Shown: positions 1 through 10,526 of the stretch, in pieces
Layout of the letters: every line of letters starts with the position of its first letter
Position numbering within the stretch: position 1 is the stretch's first letter
Origin: Deltaproteobacteria bacterium
GTDB taxonomy: Bacteria; Desulfobacterota; Deferrimicrobia; Deferrimicrobiales; Deferrimicrobiaceae
Reading direction: 5' to 3'
Assembly (NCBI GenBank): GCA_003105225.1
Contig: PQAK01000064.1
Coordinates: forward strand, 1-39,912
DNA length: 39,912 bases
Program-made: the position numbers and the translations under genes
The notes under the pieces: model-generated
The model's input: only the letters and a program-made list of their open reading frames with translations
The model's database searches: none
Told to the model about the DNA's origin: nothing

Positions 1-449
1 TCGCCCGGGCTGCCCACCCTGCCCGCATCGGACGCGACGTTCACGATCGCCCCTCCCTCGTTTCCCGCCGCCATGGCTTCCAGGGCGACGCGCGTCCCGT
101 GCACCACCCCCATCAGGTTGACTTCCACCACCTTCGCCCAATCCTGCGGGGCGGTCGACAGGAACGGGGTGATCCGGTCCCACCCGGCGTTGTTGACCCA
201 GATGTCGATCCTGCCCAGTTCGGACAGCACCTTCTTTCCGAGGGCGGCCATCTCGGAGAACCGCCCGACGTCCGACTGCACGAAGAGGAGGCGCGCCCCC
301 GCCTTCTGCCCCAGCAGCCGGAGATGGTCGGCCCCGTCGTCGCGCACGTCCGCGACCGCCACGTGCGCCCCTTCCCTCAGGAACCGCATGGCCGTTGCGA
401 ATCCGATGCCGCGGGCCCCTCCGGTGACGACCGCCACTTTCCCTTTCAT
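1..449 (-). CDS. SDR-family NAD(P)-dependent oxidoreductase, N-terminal part, truncated by window edge
   Basis: Minus-strand translation from ATG at 449: MKGKVAVVTGGARGIGFATAMRFLREGAHVAVADVRDDG...DIWVNNAGW..., with TGGxxGIG and NNAG motifs; not in ORF track because it runs off the edge. Confidence 0.9.
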   Translation of the reverse strand, partial: MKGKVAVVTGGARGIGFATAMRFLREGAHVAVADVRDDGADHLRLLGQKAGARLLFVQSDVGRFSEMAALGKKVLSELGRIDIWVNNAGWDRITPFLSTAPQDWAKVVEVNLMGVVHGTRVALEAMAAGNEGGAIVNVASDAGRVGSPG

Positions 450-560
450 CCTGCCTCCATGGGGAAGATTGACGCGCCGGTCAAGCAACCCCTTGGGAAG
501 CGCGCCATTTCCAAAGGGTAACATTGACAATTGCCGCTGGCTATACTACCGTTTCCCTCC

Positions 561-1289
561 ATGCTTCGGCTTCGCTATCTTCCCGCCGTCGTCGTCCTGC
601 TGCTGGTTTCCCTCCTTCCCGCATGCACCGAAAAGCTGGCCAAGCAGCAAGGTCTTTCCGCGACCGACCTGTTCGCCAAGGGCCAGCAGAAGGCCGCGGC
701 GAAAAAGTACAAGGAGGCGGTGGAGGCCTACCAGGTGCTCCTGGAACGGTTCCCCAACTCCCCCCTGGCCTCCCGGGCCCAGCTCGGCCTTGCCGAAGCG
801 CGGATGAACAACAAGGACGACGTGGAGGCCGAGGTCGCGTTCGACGACTTTCTCCGCCTGTATCCGGCGGACGACAACGTCACCTATGCCTGCTACCGCA
901 AGGGAGAACTGCTGGCGCGGCAGGCGCTCGACCCGGGCCGGGACCAATCCAAGACCCTCGAGGCGATCAAGTCGTTCACGAAGGCCCGGGAAAAGGATCC
1001 GAACGGGCCGTATGCGGCAAAGGCCTCCGCCCGGATCGCGGAGCTGCGGAACCGGCTGGCGGAGCATGAAAAACGGGTGGTCGCGCACTATTTCGGCAGG
1101 AAGCATTTCGCCAGCGCGGAAGCGCGCGCACGGCGGGCCCTGTCGGAGTACCCGGAATCCACCGCCGTGCCTTCCCTCCTGTCCCTGCTCGCGGAGTCCC
1201 TGGAGAAACAGGGGAAGAAGGGGGAGGCCGCGGAGGTCCGGAAGGGGCTCGCGGAAAAATTCCCCGCGCGGGGAGGAAAGAAACCCTGA
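561..1289 (+). CDS. TPR / BamD-like outer-membrane lipoprotein
   Basis: MLRLRYLPAVVVLLLVSLLPAC lipoprotein signal with lipobox LPAC, then helical TPR-like repeats (YKEAVEAYQVLLERFPNSPLASRAQLGLAEA). Confidence 0.75.
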   Translation: MLRLRYLPAVVVLLLVSLLPACTEKLAKQQGLSATDLFAKGQQKAAAKKYKEAVEAYQVLLERFPNSPLASRAQLGLAEARMNNKDDVEAEVAFDDFLRLYPADDNVTYACYRKGELLARQALDPGRDQSKTLEAIKSFTKAREKDPNGPYAAKASARIAELRNRLAEHEKRVVAHYFGRKHFASAEARARRALSEYPESTAVPSLLSLLAESLEKQGKKGEAAEVRKGLAEKFPARGGKKP

Positions 1290-2002
1290 GCCGGGACCTG
1301 TCCACGCTCGTCACCATCGGGAAGCGGGCCTTCGAGGAGAAGGACTTCTTCCGGGCGGAGAGGATCCTGCGCGAGGCGATCGGGGGCGGCGCCAGCTACT
1401 CCGACCTCCATTACATTCTCGGCCTCATCTATCACCAATGGGGGAAGCTGCACCAGGCCGTCGATTATTTCGAGAAGGCGGTGGAGCTGAACCCCTCCTA
1501 CACCGAGGCGCTCCTCTCGCTTTCGATCACCCTGAACGACATGGGCCGGTACGAGGAGGCGAAGACCGTCTACCGGCGCGCGAGCGAGACCGTCGAGGTC
1601 GCGGGAGCCTCCACGCCGGGCGGCATCTTCCGGGGGAGGATCGCCAACCTGCATGCCGAGCTCGGGGAGCTCTATCTCGCCCTCGGCCGGAACGAGGATG
1701 CGATCCTGGAATACCGGAAGGCCCTCGCCGCGGCCCCCGAATACCCCGACCTGCGCGTCCGGATGGTCGTCGCGCTGCGGGAAGCGGGCAGGATGGCGGA
1801 AGGGCTCGAGGAAACGGAGAAGGTCCTTGCGGGGCACCCCGGCAATATCCCCGCGAGGATCCAGCAGGGAATCCTTTGTTACCTGTCGGGGGACAAGGCG
1901 TCCGCGCGCCGCGCCTGGGAGGATGCGCTCTTCCGGGATCCGACAAACAAGCTCGTGCAGCTTTACCTGAACATGCTCGACAGGGAATCGACCGGGAAGT
2001 AG
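1286..2002 (+). CDS. TPR repeat protein, probable CTG start overlapping upstream stop
   Basis: Frame reads (CTG)SRDLSTLVTIGKRAFEEKDFFRAERILREAI...YILGLIYHQWGKLHQAVDYFEKAVELNPSYTEALLSLS; TPR homology begins well before the GTG at 1481 used in the ORF track; GGAGG at 1272-1276. Confidence 0.7.
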   Translation: MSRDLSTLVTIGKRAFEEKDFFRAERILREAIGGGASYSDLHYILGLIYHQWGKLHQAVDYFEKAVELNPSYTEALLSLSITLNDMGRYEEAKTVYRRASETVEVAGASTPGGIFRGRIANLHAELGELYLALGRNEDAILEYRKALAAAPEYPDLRVRMVVALREAGRMAEGLEETEKVLAGHPGNIPARIQQGILCYLSGDKASARRAWEDALFRDPTNKLVQLYLNMLDRESTGK

Positions 2003-2021
2003 TCCCGCACCGAAGCGGGGG

Positions 2022-4658
2022 CTATTTCACCCAGGTGGAGGCCGACCGGAGCGCCTCGGGCAGCCCCCCGACGTTCCCGCCGCCCGCCTGGGCCATGTCG
2101 CGACGCCCGCCGCCCCCGCCGCCGACGAAAGCCGCGGCTTTCTTTACGATATCGTTCGCCGAATAGGACGCGAGGAGATCCTCCGTCACTCCCGCCACGA
2201 GGTGGCACCGCTCGCCCTGAACGCTTCCCAGCAGCAGGATCCCGCTTTTCATCTTTCCCTTGACCTTGTCGGCAAGCTCCCGGAGGGCGGCGGGGTCCAT
2301 CGGTTCGACTTCGCAGGCCGCGACGGTCACCGCCCCCGCCTTCACGGCTTTCCCCAGGATCTCCCCGGCCAGGTCCCGCGATGCCCGGCGCCTCGCGTCC
2401 TGAAGCTCCTTCTCGAGCCCCTTGATCTGGGCGAACAGCTTTCGTACCCGCTCGGCGGCATCGGCCGGGGGGACCTTGAGGTCGCGCGATATCTCGTGGA
2501 GAAGATCGGCCTCGCCCCTCAGGTGGCGGAGCGCCGCGGGGCCCGTCAACGCCTCGATGCGCCGCACCCCCGCCGCGAGGGCCCCCTCCGACACGATGCG
2601 GAAAGGCCCGATCTCGATCGTGTTGCGGACGTGCGTCCCCCCGCACAGCTCGCGGCTCACGCCGGGAACGGTCACCATGCGGACGACGTCGCCGTACTTC
2701 TCCCCGAAGAACGCCATCGCACCCGCCGCGATCGCGGCGTCGTACGGCAGGTTCTCCCAGGTCACCGGCGCCGACGCCACGATGACCTCGTTGACGCTGT
2801 TTTCCACCTCGCGCAGCGCCTCCGCCGGGACGGCTTCGAAATGGGTGAAGTCGAACCGCAGCTTGTCCGGCCCCACGTACGATCCCGCCTGCCGGACATG
2901 GGTCCCCAGGACCTTCCGGAGCGCCGCCTGGAGAAGATGCGTCGCGGTGTGGTTGGCCTGGGTCCGGCGCCGTACCGCTTCCTCGACCGCAAGGTCGACG
3001 GCCTTCCCCTCGCGGACCTTCCCCCCCGTGACGCTCGCGCGGTGAATGACCATGCCGGGGGCGGGCTTCCGGGTGGAGGCGATCCGAAGCCGGAACCCCT
3101 CCCCGGCGCCGGATCCGACGTCGCCTACCTGTCCGCCCGATTCTCCGTAGAAGGGGGTGACGTCCGTGACGAAGTCGATCTCCTCGCCCGCCGATGCCTC
3201 CGTCACCCGCTCCCCGTTCCGGAAGAGGGCCACGATCCTTCCCGCCGCCGCAAGGCGATCGTACCCGACGAATTCCACCGTGATCCCGGCGCCGGAAAGG
3301 AACGATGCCGCCGCGTCCGAGGCGGCGGCCTCCCCCCCCTTCCAGGACACCCGGGACTGCGCCCGCTGTTTTTCCATCTCCTTCTCGAACCCTTCCTGAT
3401 CGAGCGCAACGCCCCGCTCGCGGCACAGGTCGGCCGTCAGGTCCACGGGGAAGCCGTAGGTGTCGTACAGCTTGAACGCCACATCGCCCGCGAAGACGCT
3501 GCTTCCCCCTTTCCCGATCCGCGCGAACTCGTCTTCGACCATCCGCAGCCCCGCGTCGAGCGTTTCGAGGAACCGCTTCTCCTCGTGCAGGGCCACGGTG
3601 TCGATGAAGGCGGCGCTCTTGCCCAGTTCCGGGTAGGCGGCCGAGAACTCCTTCACCACGGCGGCGGCCACACGGTGGAGGAACGGCCCTTCGAAGCCGA
3701 TCTTCTTCCCGTGCCGGAGCGCGCGCCGGAGGATGCGGCGCAACACGTATCCCCGCCCTTCGTTGGAAGGGAGCACGCCGTCCGCGATGAGAAACGCCGT
3801 GGCGCGCGCATGGTCCGCAATCACCCGCATCGCCGCATCGGCGGCCTTCGACGTTCCCGGCGCCACCCCGCTCTCCCGCGCGATCTCCCGCAGGATCGGC
3901 TGGAAGAGGTCGGTATCGTAGTTGCTGGCGACTCCCTGGACGACCGCCGCCAGCCGCTCCAGGCCCATCCCCGTATCGATGCTCGGCCTGGGCAGCGGGG
4001 ACTTCTTCCCGCTCTCGTCCTGGTTGAACTGCATGAAGACGAGGTTCCAGATCTCCAGGAACCGGTCGCAGTCGCAGCCCACGGAGCACGCGGGCCGGCC
4101 GCACCCGATCCCTTCCCCCTGGTCGTAGAGGATCTCGGAGCAGGGCCCGCACGGCCCCGTCGGCCCCATCGACCAGAAGTTGTCCTTCTCGTCGAACCGC
4201 ACGATCCGGGAGGCGGGGAGCCCCATCGTCTTGTGCCAGATGTCGTACGCCTCGTCGTCCTCCCGGAAGACGGAGACGGTCATCCGCTTCCCGTCGAGGC
4301 CGACCTCCCGGGTGAGGAAGTCCCACCCGAAGAAGATCGCGTCCTTCTTGAAGTAGTCCCCGAAGGAGAAGTTCCCCAGCATCTCGAAGAGCGTGTGGTG
4401 CCGCGCCGTGTACCCGACGTTCTCCAGGTCGTTGTGCTTGCCGCTGACCCGCAGGCACCGCTGGGCCGTGGCCGCGCGCTTCCAGTCGGACGGACCCAGC
4501 CCCAGGAAATACTCCTTGAACTGCACCATCCCGGCGTTCGTGAACAGCAGGGTCGGGTCGTTCGCCGGCACCAGGGAGGACCCGGGAAGAACCCTGTGGC
4601 CGTTCTTCTCGAAATAGGAAAGGAATACGGCTCGAAGCGATGCCCCGGTCGTCGTCAA
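2022..4658 (-). CDS. alaS: Alanyl-tRNA synthetase
   Basis: 878 aa; MTTTGASLRAVFLSYFEKNGHRVLPGSSLVPANDPTLLFTNAGMVQFKEYFLG; editing-domain HxxxH (NHTATHLLQ) and CGGTHV motif. Confidence 0.98.
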   Translation of the reverse strand: MTTTGASLRAVFLSYFEKNGHRVLPGSSLVPANDPTLLFTNAGMVQFKEYFLGLGPSDWKRAATAQRCLRVSGKHNDLENVGYTARHHTLFEMLGNFSFGDYFKKDAIFFGWDFLTREVGLDGKRMTVSVFREDDEAYDIWHKTMGLPASRIVRFDEKDNFWSMGPTGPCGPCSEILYDQGEGIGCGRPACSVGCDCDRFLEIWNLVFMQFNQDESGKKSPLPRPSIDTGMGLERLAAVVQGVASNYDTDLFQPILREIARESGVAPGTSKAADAAMRVIADHARATAFLIADGVLPSNEGRGYVLRRILRRALRHGKKIGFEGPFLHRVAAAVVKEFSAAYPELGKSAAFIDTVALHEEKRFLETLDAGLRMVEDEFARIGKGGSSVFAGDVAFKLYDTYGFPVDLTADLCRERGVALDQEGFEKEMEKQRAQSRVSWKGGEAAASDAAASFLSGAGITVEFVGYDRLAAAGRIVALFRNGERVTEASAGEEIDFVTDVTPFYGESGGQVGDVGSGAGEGFRLRIASTRKPAPGMVIHRASVTGGKVREGKAVDLAVEEAVRRRTQANHTATHLLQAALRKVLGTHVRQAGSYVGPDKLRFDFTHFEAVPAEALREVENSVNEVIVASAPVTWENLPYDAAIAAGAMAFFGEKYGDVVRMVTVPGVSRELCGGTHVRNTIEIGPFRIVSEGALAAGVRRIEALTGPAALRHLRGEADLLHEISRDLKVPPADAAERVRKLFAQIKGLEKELQDARRRASRDLAGEILGKAVKAGAVTVAACEVEPMDPAALRELADKVKGKMKSGILLLGSVQGERCHLVAGVTEDLLASYSANDIVKKAAAFVGGGGGGRRDMAQAGGGNVGGLPEALRSASTWVK

Positions 4659-4662
4659 TGGT

Positions 4663-5121
4663 TTATCCCTCTCCTTCTAGGATGTCGGACGAATGGCCCC
4701 CGATGGCCTTCCGGCACGTTCCCGGGGGGAACCCGCGACCCGCGAGAAACCGGTAGGCCCTGGCGGCGCCTTCGCGGCCGGGCGGCAGCCCGCCGCGGAA
4801 CTTCCGGCGAAGGGCGGCCGATGCCGCTGCGAGCTCCTCTTCCTCGGAGGAGGACTCCCGCAGGATGCGTTCGACCAGGTCCGGGGCGATCCCGCGCGCA
4901 CGCAGGGCCCATGCGATCTTTGCGGACCCGTAGCCGCGCGTCTCCCGGTAGGACCGGACCAGCCTCGCGCACAGCTTCGGGTCGTCCACCAGTCCGAGAT
5001 CCCGCAGCCGGCGGATCGCCGCCGAGCACTCGGCCGGGGGGAATCCCTTCTTCCCGAGCCTTTCGCGGATTTCCCCTTCGCTCAGGTCCCGCCGGGAAAG
5101 CATCCGCAGCGCAGCCCCCAT
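4663..5121 (-). CDS. recX: Regulatory protein RecX
   Basis: MGAALRMLSRRDLSEGEIRERLGKKGF...IRRLRDLGLVDDPKLCARLVRSYRETRGYGSAKIAWALRARGI; internal start chosen over the ORF-track start. Confidence 0.88.
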   Translation of the reverse strand: MGAALRMLSRRDLSEGEIRERLGKKGFPPAECSAAIRRLRDLGLVDDPKLCARLVRSYRETRGYGSAKIAWALRARGIAPDLVERILRESSSEEEELAAASAALRRKFRGGLPPGREGAARAYRFLAGRGFPPGTCRKAIGGHSSDILEGEG

Positions 5122-5152
5122 CGCCCCTCCGGGGGGGGGAGTCCCCCCGGCG

Positions 5153-6283
5153 CTACTCCTTCGCCGGCGACTGGCCGCTCTTGTCAAAATCGTCCCAGGT
5201 AAGGTCCGTGCCCGAGGAAATTCCGCGGACGCGCAGCGCAAGGTCGTCGGGATTCGATGCCTGCCGGAGCGCCTCGTCCAGGGTGATCAGCCCTTCCTTG
5301 TAGAGGAGCATGAGGGACTGGTCGAAGGTCTGCATCCCGTAGCTCACGAATCCCTGCGCGATCGCCTCGCGGATCTTCCGGGTCTTGTCCTTGTCCTCGA
5401 TGTACTCCTTGATCCGGGCGGTGTTGATCATGACCTCGATCGCGGGAACACGGCCTTTCCCGTCGCTCCTCGGAACCAGCCGCTGGGAAATCACGGCCTT
5501 CAGCAGCGAGGCCAGCTGGATCCGGATCTGCTTCTGCTGGAACGGCGGAAACGCGCCGACGACGCGGGTGATCGTCTCCGCGGCGTCGAGGGTGTGCAGC
5601 GTCGACAGGACGAGGTGCCCGGTCTCGGCGGCCATGATCGCCGTCTCGATCGTCTCCAGGTCGCGCATCTCGCCCACCAGGATCACGTCGGGGTCCTGCC
5701 GCAGGGCGCTCCGGAGCGCGTCGGAGAACGAGGCGGTGTCCACGCCGAGCTCCCGCTGGTTGATGATGCTCTTCCGGTCGCGCAGGAGGAACTCGATCGG
5801 GTCCTCGATCGTGATGATATGGCAGCTGCGGTGGATGTTGATGTATTCGATGATGGAGGCCAGGGTCGTCGACTTGCCGCAGCCCGTGGTCCCCGTGCAC
5901 AGGACCAGCCCGCGCTGCTCCAGCGCGATCTTCTCGAGCACTTTCGGAAGGTGGAGCTCCTCGAAGGACTGCACGCCCACGGGAACGACGCGCAGCACCA
6001 TCCCGATCGTGCCGCGCTGGATGAAGACGTTGACGCGGAACCTTCCGAGCCCGGAGACGCCGTACGCGCAATCGAGCTCCTGGGTGGCTTCGAATTTCCT
6101 GCGCTGCTCCTCCGTCAGGATGCTCGCGCTCATCTGCGCCAGCTCTTCCTGCTTGAGCGGCTCCGGCATCTTGAGGGGGACGAGCTTGCCGTTGATCCGG
6201 AAGACGGGCAACAGCCCCGCCTTGAGATGCACGTCGGATGCGCCGTGGCGGATGGCCGCCTTGAGGATGTCGTTCAGCTCCAA
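5153..6283 (-). CDS. pilT: Type IV pilus twitching-motility ATPase, PilT family
   Basis: 376 aa; SDVHLKAG N-terminus, Walker A GTTGCGKSTT, IEDPIEF Asp box, TGHLVLSTLHT His box. Confidence 0.93.
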   Translation of the reverse strand: MELNDILKAAIRHGASDVHLKAGLLPVFRINGKLVPLKMPEPLKQEELAQMSASILTEEQRRKFEATQELDCAYGVSGLGRFRVNVFIQRGTIGMVLRVVPVGVQSFEELHLPKVLEKIALEQRGLVLCTGTTGCGKSTTLASIIEYINIHRSCHIITIEDPIEFLLRDRKSIINQRELGVDTASFSDALRSALRQDPDVILVGEMRDLETIETAIMAAETGHLVLSTLHTLDAAETITRVVGAFPPFQQKQIRIQLASLLKAVISQRLVPRSDGKGRVPAIEVMINTARIKEYIEDKDKTRKIREAIAQGFVSYGMQTFDQSLMLLYKEGLITLDEALRQASNPDDLALRVRGISSGTDLTWDDFDKSGQSPAKE

Positions 6284-6284
6284 A

Positions 6285-7312
<1,028 letters not shown>

Positions 7313-7316
<4 letters not shown>

Positions 7317-7909
7317 TTCCCCTTCTCCTCTCTCTCCGTTCTCTCCGGCTCCCGCGGGAGAGGGATGTCGCGCAGAACGGCGTACGCCGCTCCCCGCGGA
7401 GACAGCCGGCTTTCGTACAGCTGGAACGAGCTTACCCCGACCGTCCCGAACCGTTGCCCGGACAAGACCCTGGAATATTCCTCTCCCCACGCCGGTGGGA
7501 TCCTGCCTCTTGCTCGGCCGACCGTGATGTGCGGGTGGAACGGACGCTCCTCCCGGGGGAAGCCTGCGCCGGAAAGCGCGTTCTCCATATTCTCTTGCAA
7601 CTCGCCGACCAATTCAAGCGGTTCCCGGATTCCGATCCACAACACGCGGGGGGAGCGCAGGGAAGGGAATCCTCCCGCACCCTCCACGAGGAGATCGAAG
7701 GGGGGGATCCCCTGCCCGGCATCCTGGAGCCGGGAGGCGATCTCCTCCACCCGTTCCTGGGGGATCTCACCGAGAAACTTGAGCGTCACATGCAGGTTCG
7801 GCTCGGGCGTCCATGCAACGGGGAGGCGTCGCGACCGGAATGGGGACACCGCATCCGTGATCGCCCGCCGGCATTCCGGGGGCAGGCCGATCCCGATGAA
7901 CGCTCTCAT
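7313..7909 (-). CDS. thpR: RNA 2',3'-cyclic phosphodiesterase (2H phosphoesterase)
   Basis: [17 protein letters not shown]; two HxT motifs: [11 protein letters not shown] and [10 protein letters not shown]. Confidence 0.92.
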
Positions 7910-8412
7910 TCCTTCATCCCCCGGCCGGCGGGCATGCATCGGAGAAGCTCCTCCAGGGCCCAGGCTACCGCCTGGTTGCGGACGGCTTCACGGTCTCCGG
8001 CAAATCGCCTCCTGGCCGAAAACCGGACTCCCTCCGCCGTGATTCCCAGGCATACCGTGCCCACCGGCTTCTCCGGCGTGCCTCCCCCCGGCCCGGCGAC
8101 GCCGGTGACGCCGACCCCGATGTCCGACCCGAATCGGCGCTTCACGCCCTCCGCCATCGAAATCGCCACCGGCTCGCTTACCGCCCCTTCGGAAAGGATC
8201 CGGTCCTCCGGAACGTCGATTGCCCTCGTCTTGACCGCGTTGTGGTATGCCACCACTCCCCCGAGGAAGTACCGCGAACTCCCCGGAATCTCCGTTATCG
8301 CCGCGCACAGCCCCCCCCCGGTGCACGATTCGGCGACCGCCAGAAGGCGGTCCCCGCCGGAGAGGGATGCTCCCAGTCGCTCCGCCAGTTCCCGGATCAG
8401 CCGGCCAGCCAT
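7906..8412 (-). CDS. pncC: CinA C-terminal-type nicotinamide-nucleotide amidohydrolase
   Basis: AVAESCTGGGLCAAITEIPGSSRYFLGGVVAYHNAVK...GVTGVAGPGGGTPEKPVGTV; lacks the N-terminal CinA domain. Confidence 0.9.
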   Translation of the reverse strand: MAGRLIRELAERLGASLSGGDRLLAVAESCTGGGLCAAITEIPGSSRYFLGGVVAYHNAVKTRAIDVPEDRILSEGAVSEPVAISMAEGVKRRFGSDIGVGVTGVAGPGGGTPEKPVGTVCLGITAEGVRFSARRRFAGDREAVRNQAVAWALEELLRCMPAGRGMKE

Positions 8413-8873
8413 TGGATCCCCCGGTAGGCCAGGTTGGCATACACCCCTGCCGCAAGGTCGTCCGCGACGACATAGATCGGCCCTTCCCTCGCGTCCGCCC
8501 AGGCCACAGGCCCGAATTTCAGGATATCGAAGAACCGGAACAGGAGGAACAGCAGCAGCGCGGGCTTCCACCCCCACGGGATCCCGGTGGCGGCCAGCAG
8601 CATCCCCGCGATCTCGTCGATCACCACCGAAGGGGGATCCTTGATGCCCGTCTCCCGGATTTCCACGCGCGCCGCCGGAATCGACAGCAGGACCACCGCC
8701 GCGAGGATGCCCATATGGGCCATGCCCGATCCGCCTCCCAGGAACCACAGGGGCATCGCCAGCAGCGTCCCGAGGGTGCCGGGGATCCCGGGAACGAAAC
8801 CGATCCCGAATCCCGAGGCGACCGCCCTCCAGAACCAGGTCACCGGAAAACGTTTGACTTGAAAGATAGGCAT
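8397..8873 (-). CDS. pgpA: Phosphatidylglycerophosphatase A
   Basis: SGFGIGFVPGIPGTLGTLLAMPLW...DPPSVVIDEIAGMLLA...RFFDILKFGPVAWAD; start MPIFQ at 8873 chosen, ORF track extends to 8966. Confidence 0.9.
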   Translation of the reverse strand: MPIFQVKRFPVTWFWRAVASGFGIGFVPGIPGTLGTLLAMPLWFLGGGSGMAHMGILAAVVLLSIPAARVEIRETGIKDPPSVVIDEIAGMLLAATGIPWGWKPALLLFLLFRFFDILKFGPVAWADAREGPIYVVADDLAAGVYANLAYRGIQWLAG

Positions 8874-8902
8874 ATCTAGATTATCAATTTTACATTTATA
8901 AT
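8854..8902 (+). promoter_or_regulatory. Candidate promoter region for the HEAT-repeat gene at 8960, in an AT-rich divergent intergenic region
   Basis: TTGACT (8854-8859) - 17 bp - TAGATT (8877-8882); also a TATAAT hexamer at 8897-8902 without a good -35. Confidence 0.4.
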
Positions 8903-8959
8903 AAAATGTCCGTAACAAATAAAACGACTTTTGCATTTTGAGGAGGAAGCACAGCGGAA

Positions 8960-10513
8960 ATGCCACAAGGCGAGTTGTTACAAAGAATCTCCCGCGCCGT
9001 ATCCGAGCTCGCCAAGGGACTGAAAAGCGTGAGCTTCTACCCCTCCGGACACCCGGCCCTGATCCAGTCCATCTCCAAGATCATCTCCGATTTCGAGGAG
9101 ATCCCGCTGCCGGAGACGGGACTGGAAATCGACGTGACCAAGAATGCCTTATTGTATAAGGAAGCGGCGCTGCCCGTCCCCAACAAAACGGTGGCGGACC
9201 TGAACCGGGAACTCTACCTTCGGCGCGCCAGCAAGGTCATCTTCCTTCCCGACCTGAAAGCTTCCGAAATGATCGTCTTTCTCGGCATCCTCAACCGGGA
9301 CGTCCAGCAGGTCCAGGACGAGGGCGGACTCGAACGGGCGATGCTGCGCGAGAAAGTGTCCCGGATCTGGGTAAACCGCGTGGACTACCAGGGGCTCACC
9401 GAAATGCTCAAGTCCCAGGAGGAAGCGGAGGCGCCCCCCGAAGAGGAAGCGGAGGCCGCCCGGGGGAAGGAGGAGATGCCGCTGGGCATGGATAACCTGG
9501 CGGCGGGAGAACTGACGATCGAGGAGTTGCTGGTCCGGATCGCCAAGGAAACCGACGCCTCCGCATACCGGGATCACCTCATCGCCCTGTCGCGGGCCTT
9601 GTTCAACGAACGCATGGACCGGAAGATCGAATATGCTTCCCGTGCGCTCATGATCTTCGCGGAGCACATCGAGCGCCCTCCCCGGCAGAACGCGGAGATC
9701 GCGAACCTCGCGCGCCTCGGGATCAAGGAAATGGCCACGGACGACCTGGTGGCTCATTACATCCGCCTGCTCCGGGACCGGAGCGGAAGGGGCCGGAAAG
9801 AGGTGGAGATCGTTCTGGTCGCATTCGAGGACCGGGCCGTCAAGCCGTTGCTCAAGACCCTCGCGGAGGAGGAGGACCTCCTGGTCCGGAAATCGATCGT
9901 GGAGATCGTCGTCCGGATCGGCAGGCCCGCGGTCCCCGCCATTCTCGAAAACCTGAACGACTCCCGGTGGTTCGTGATCCGCAACCTGGTGACCATACTC
10001 GGCAGCCTGGGGCTGCCCGACCTGGCGCCCCACGTCGCCACCGCGCTGTCCCACCCGGACCTCCGAGTGAAGAAGGAGGCGATCAAGGCGCTGTCGAAGC
10101 TGCCCCATCCTTCCGCATCCCTTGCGCTGGGGGAACTCTGCTTCTTCCCCGAGGAAACCGTGGCCCTGACCGCCACCGCCGCCATGTCTTCCAAGAAGGA
10201 GGCGGAGGCGGTTCTCACCTTGTACCGGCGCGCCGTCCACAAGCGGTTTTTCTTCCCCAACTACCGGCTGGCCCACGAGGCGATCGACTCCCTGCGGGCC
10301 ATCGGCACCGACGAGGCGGTAACGGCGCTGGAGGAAATCCTTCGGGCGACGGCCATCTTCGAGACGAAAAAGTTCCGGGCCATGAAAACCCACGCGCTCC
10401 GGAGCATCTCAAGAATGAGCGGGGAGAAGGTTCACGAGGCGGTCGAACGGGCCAGGCGGGCACCGGAAAAATACCTGAGAGCGGAAGCGGACCGGCTCCT
10501 GCGGCCCGCTTGA
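8960..10513 (+). CDS. HEAT-repeat protein with N-terminal domain shared with the adjacent HD-GYP protein
   Basis: 517 aa; C-terminal HEAT repeats (DLLVRKSIVEIVVRIGRPAVPAILENLNDSRWFVIRNLVTILGSLG...); N-terminal LAKGLKSVSFYPSGHPAL. Confidence 0.88.
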   Translation: MPQGELLQRISRAVSELAKGLKSVSFYPSGHPALIQSISKIISDFEEIPLPETGLEIDVTKNALLYKEAALPVPNKTVADLNRELYLRRASKVIFLPDLKASEMIVFLGILNRDVQQVQDEGGLERAMLREKVSRIWVNRVDYQGLTEMLKSQEEAEAPPEEEAEAARGKEEMPLGMDNLAAGELTIEELLVRIAKETDASAYRDHLIALSRALFNERMDRKIEYASRALMIFAEHIERPPRQNAEIANLARLGIKEMATDDLVAHYIRLLRDRSGRGRKEVEIVLVAFEDRAVKPLLKTLAEEEDLLVRKSIVEIVVRIGRPAVPAILENLNDSRWFVIRNLVTILGSLGLPDLAPHVATALSHPDLRVKKEAIKALSKLPHPSASLALGELCFFPEETVALTATAAMSSKKEAEAVLTLYRRAVHKRFFFPNYRLAHEAIDSLRAIGTDEAVTALEEILRATAIFETKKFRAMKTHALRSISRMSGEKVHEAVERARRAPEKYLRAEADRLLRPA

Positions 10514-10526
10514 GAGAGGGGGAACG

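Noticed and set aside
524-547. TTGACA...TATACT as a promoter for the first lipoprotein gene
   Set aside because: Hexamers are excellent but the spacer is only 12 bp; at 17 bp the -10 would be TACCGT (weak). Not called without TSS data
2202-5303. 1033-aa plus-strand ORF opposite alaS/recX
   Set aside because: Low-complexity Arg/Pro/Gly translation antisense to a clear alaS; typical high-GC shadow ORF. Same reasoning for 5385-8042, 18583-20586, 20324-22204, 35032-37230 and 38279-39865
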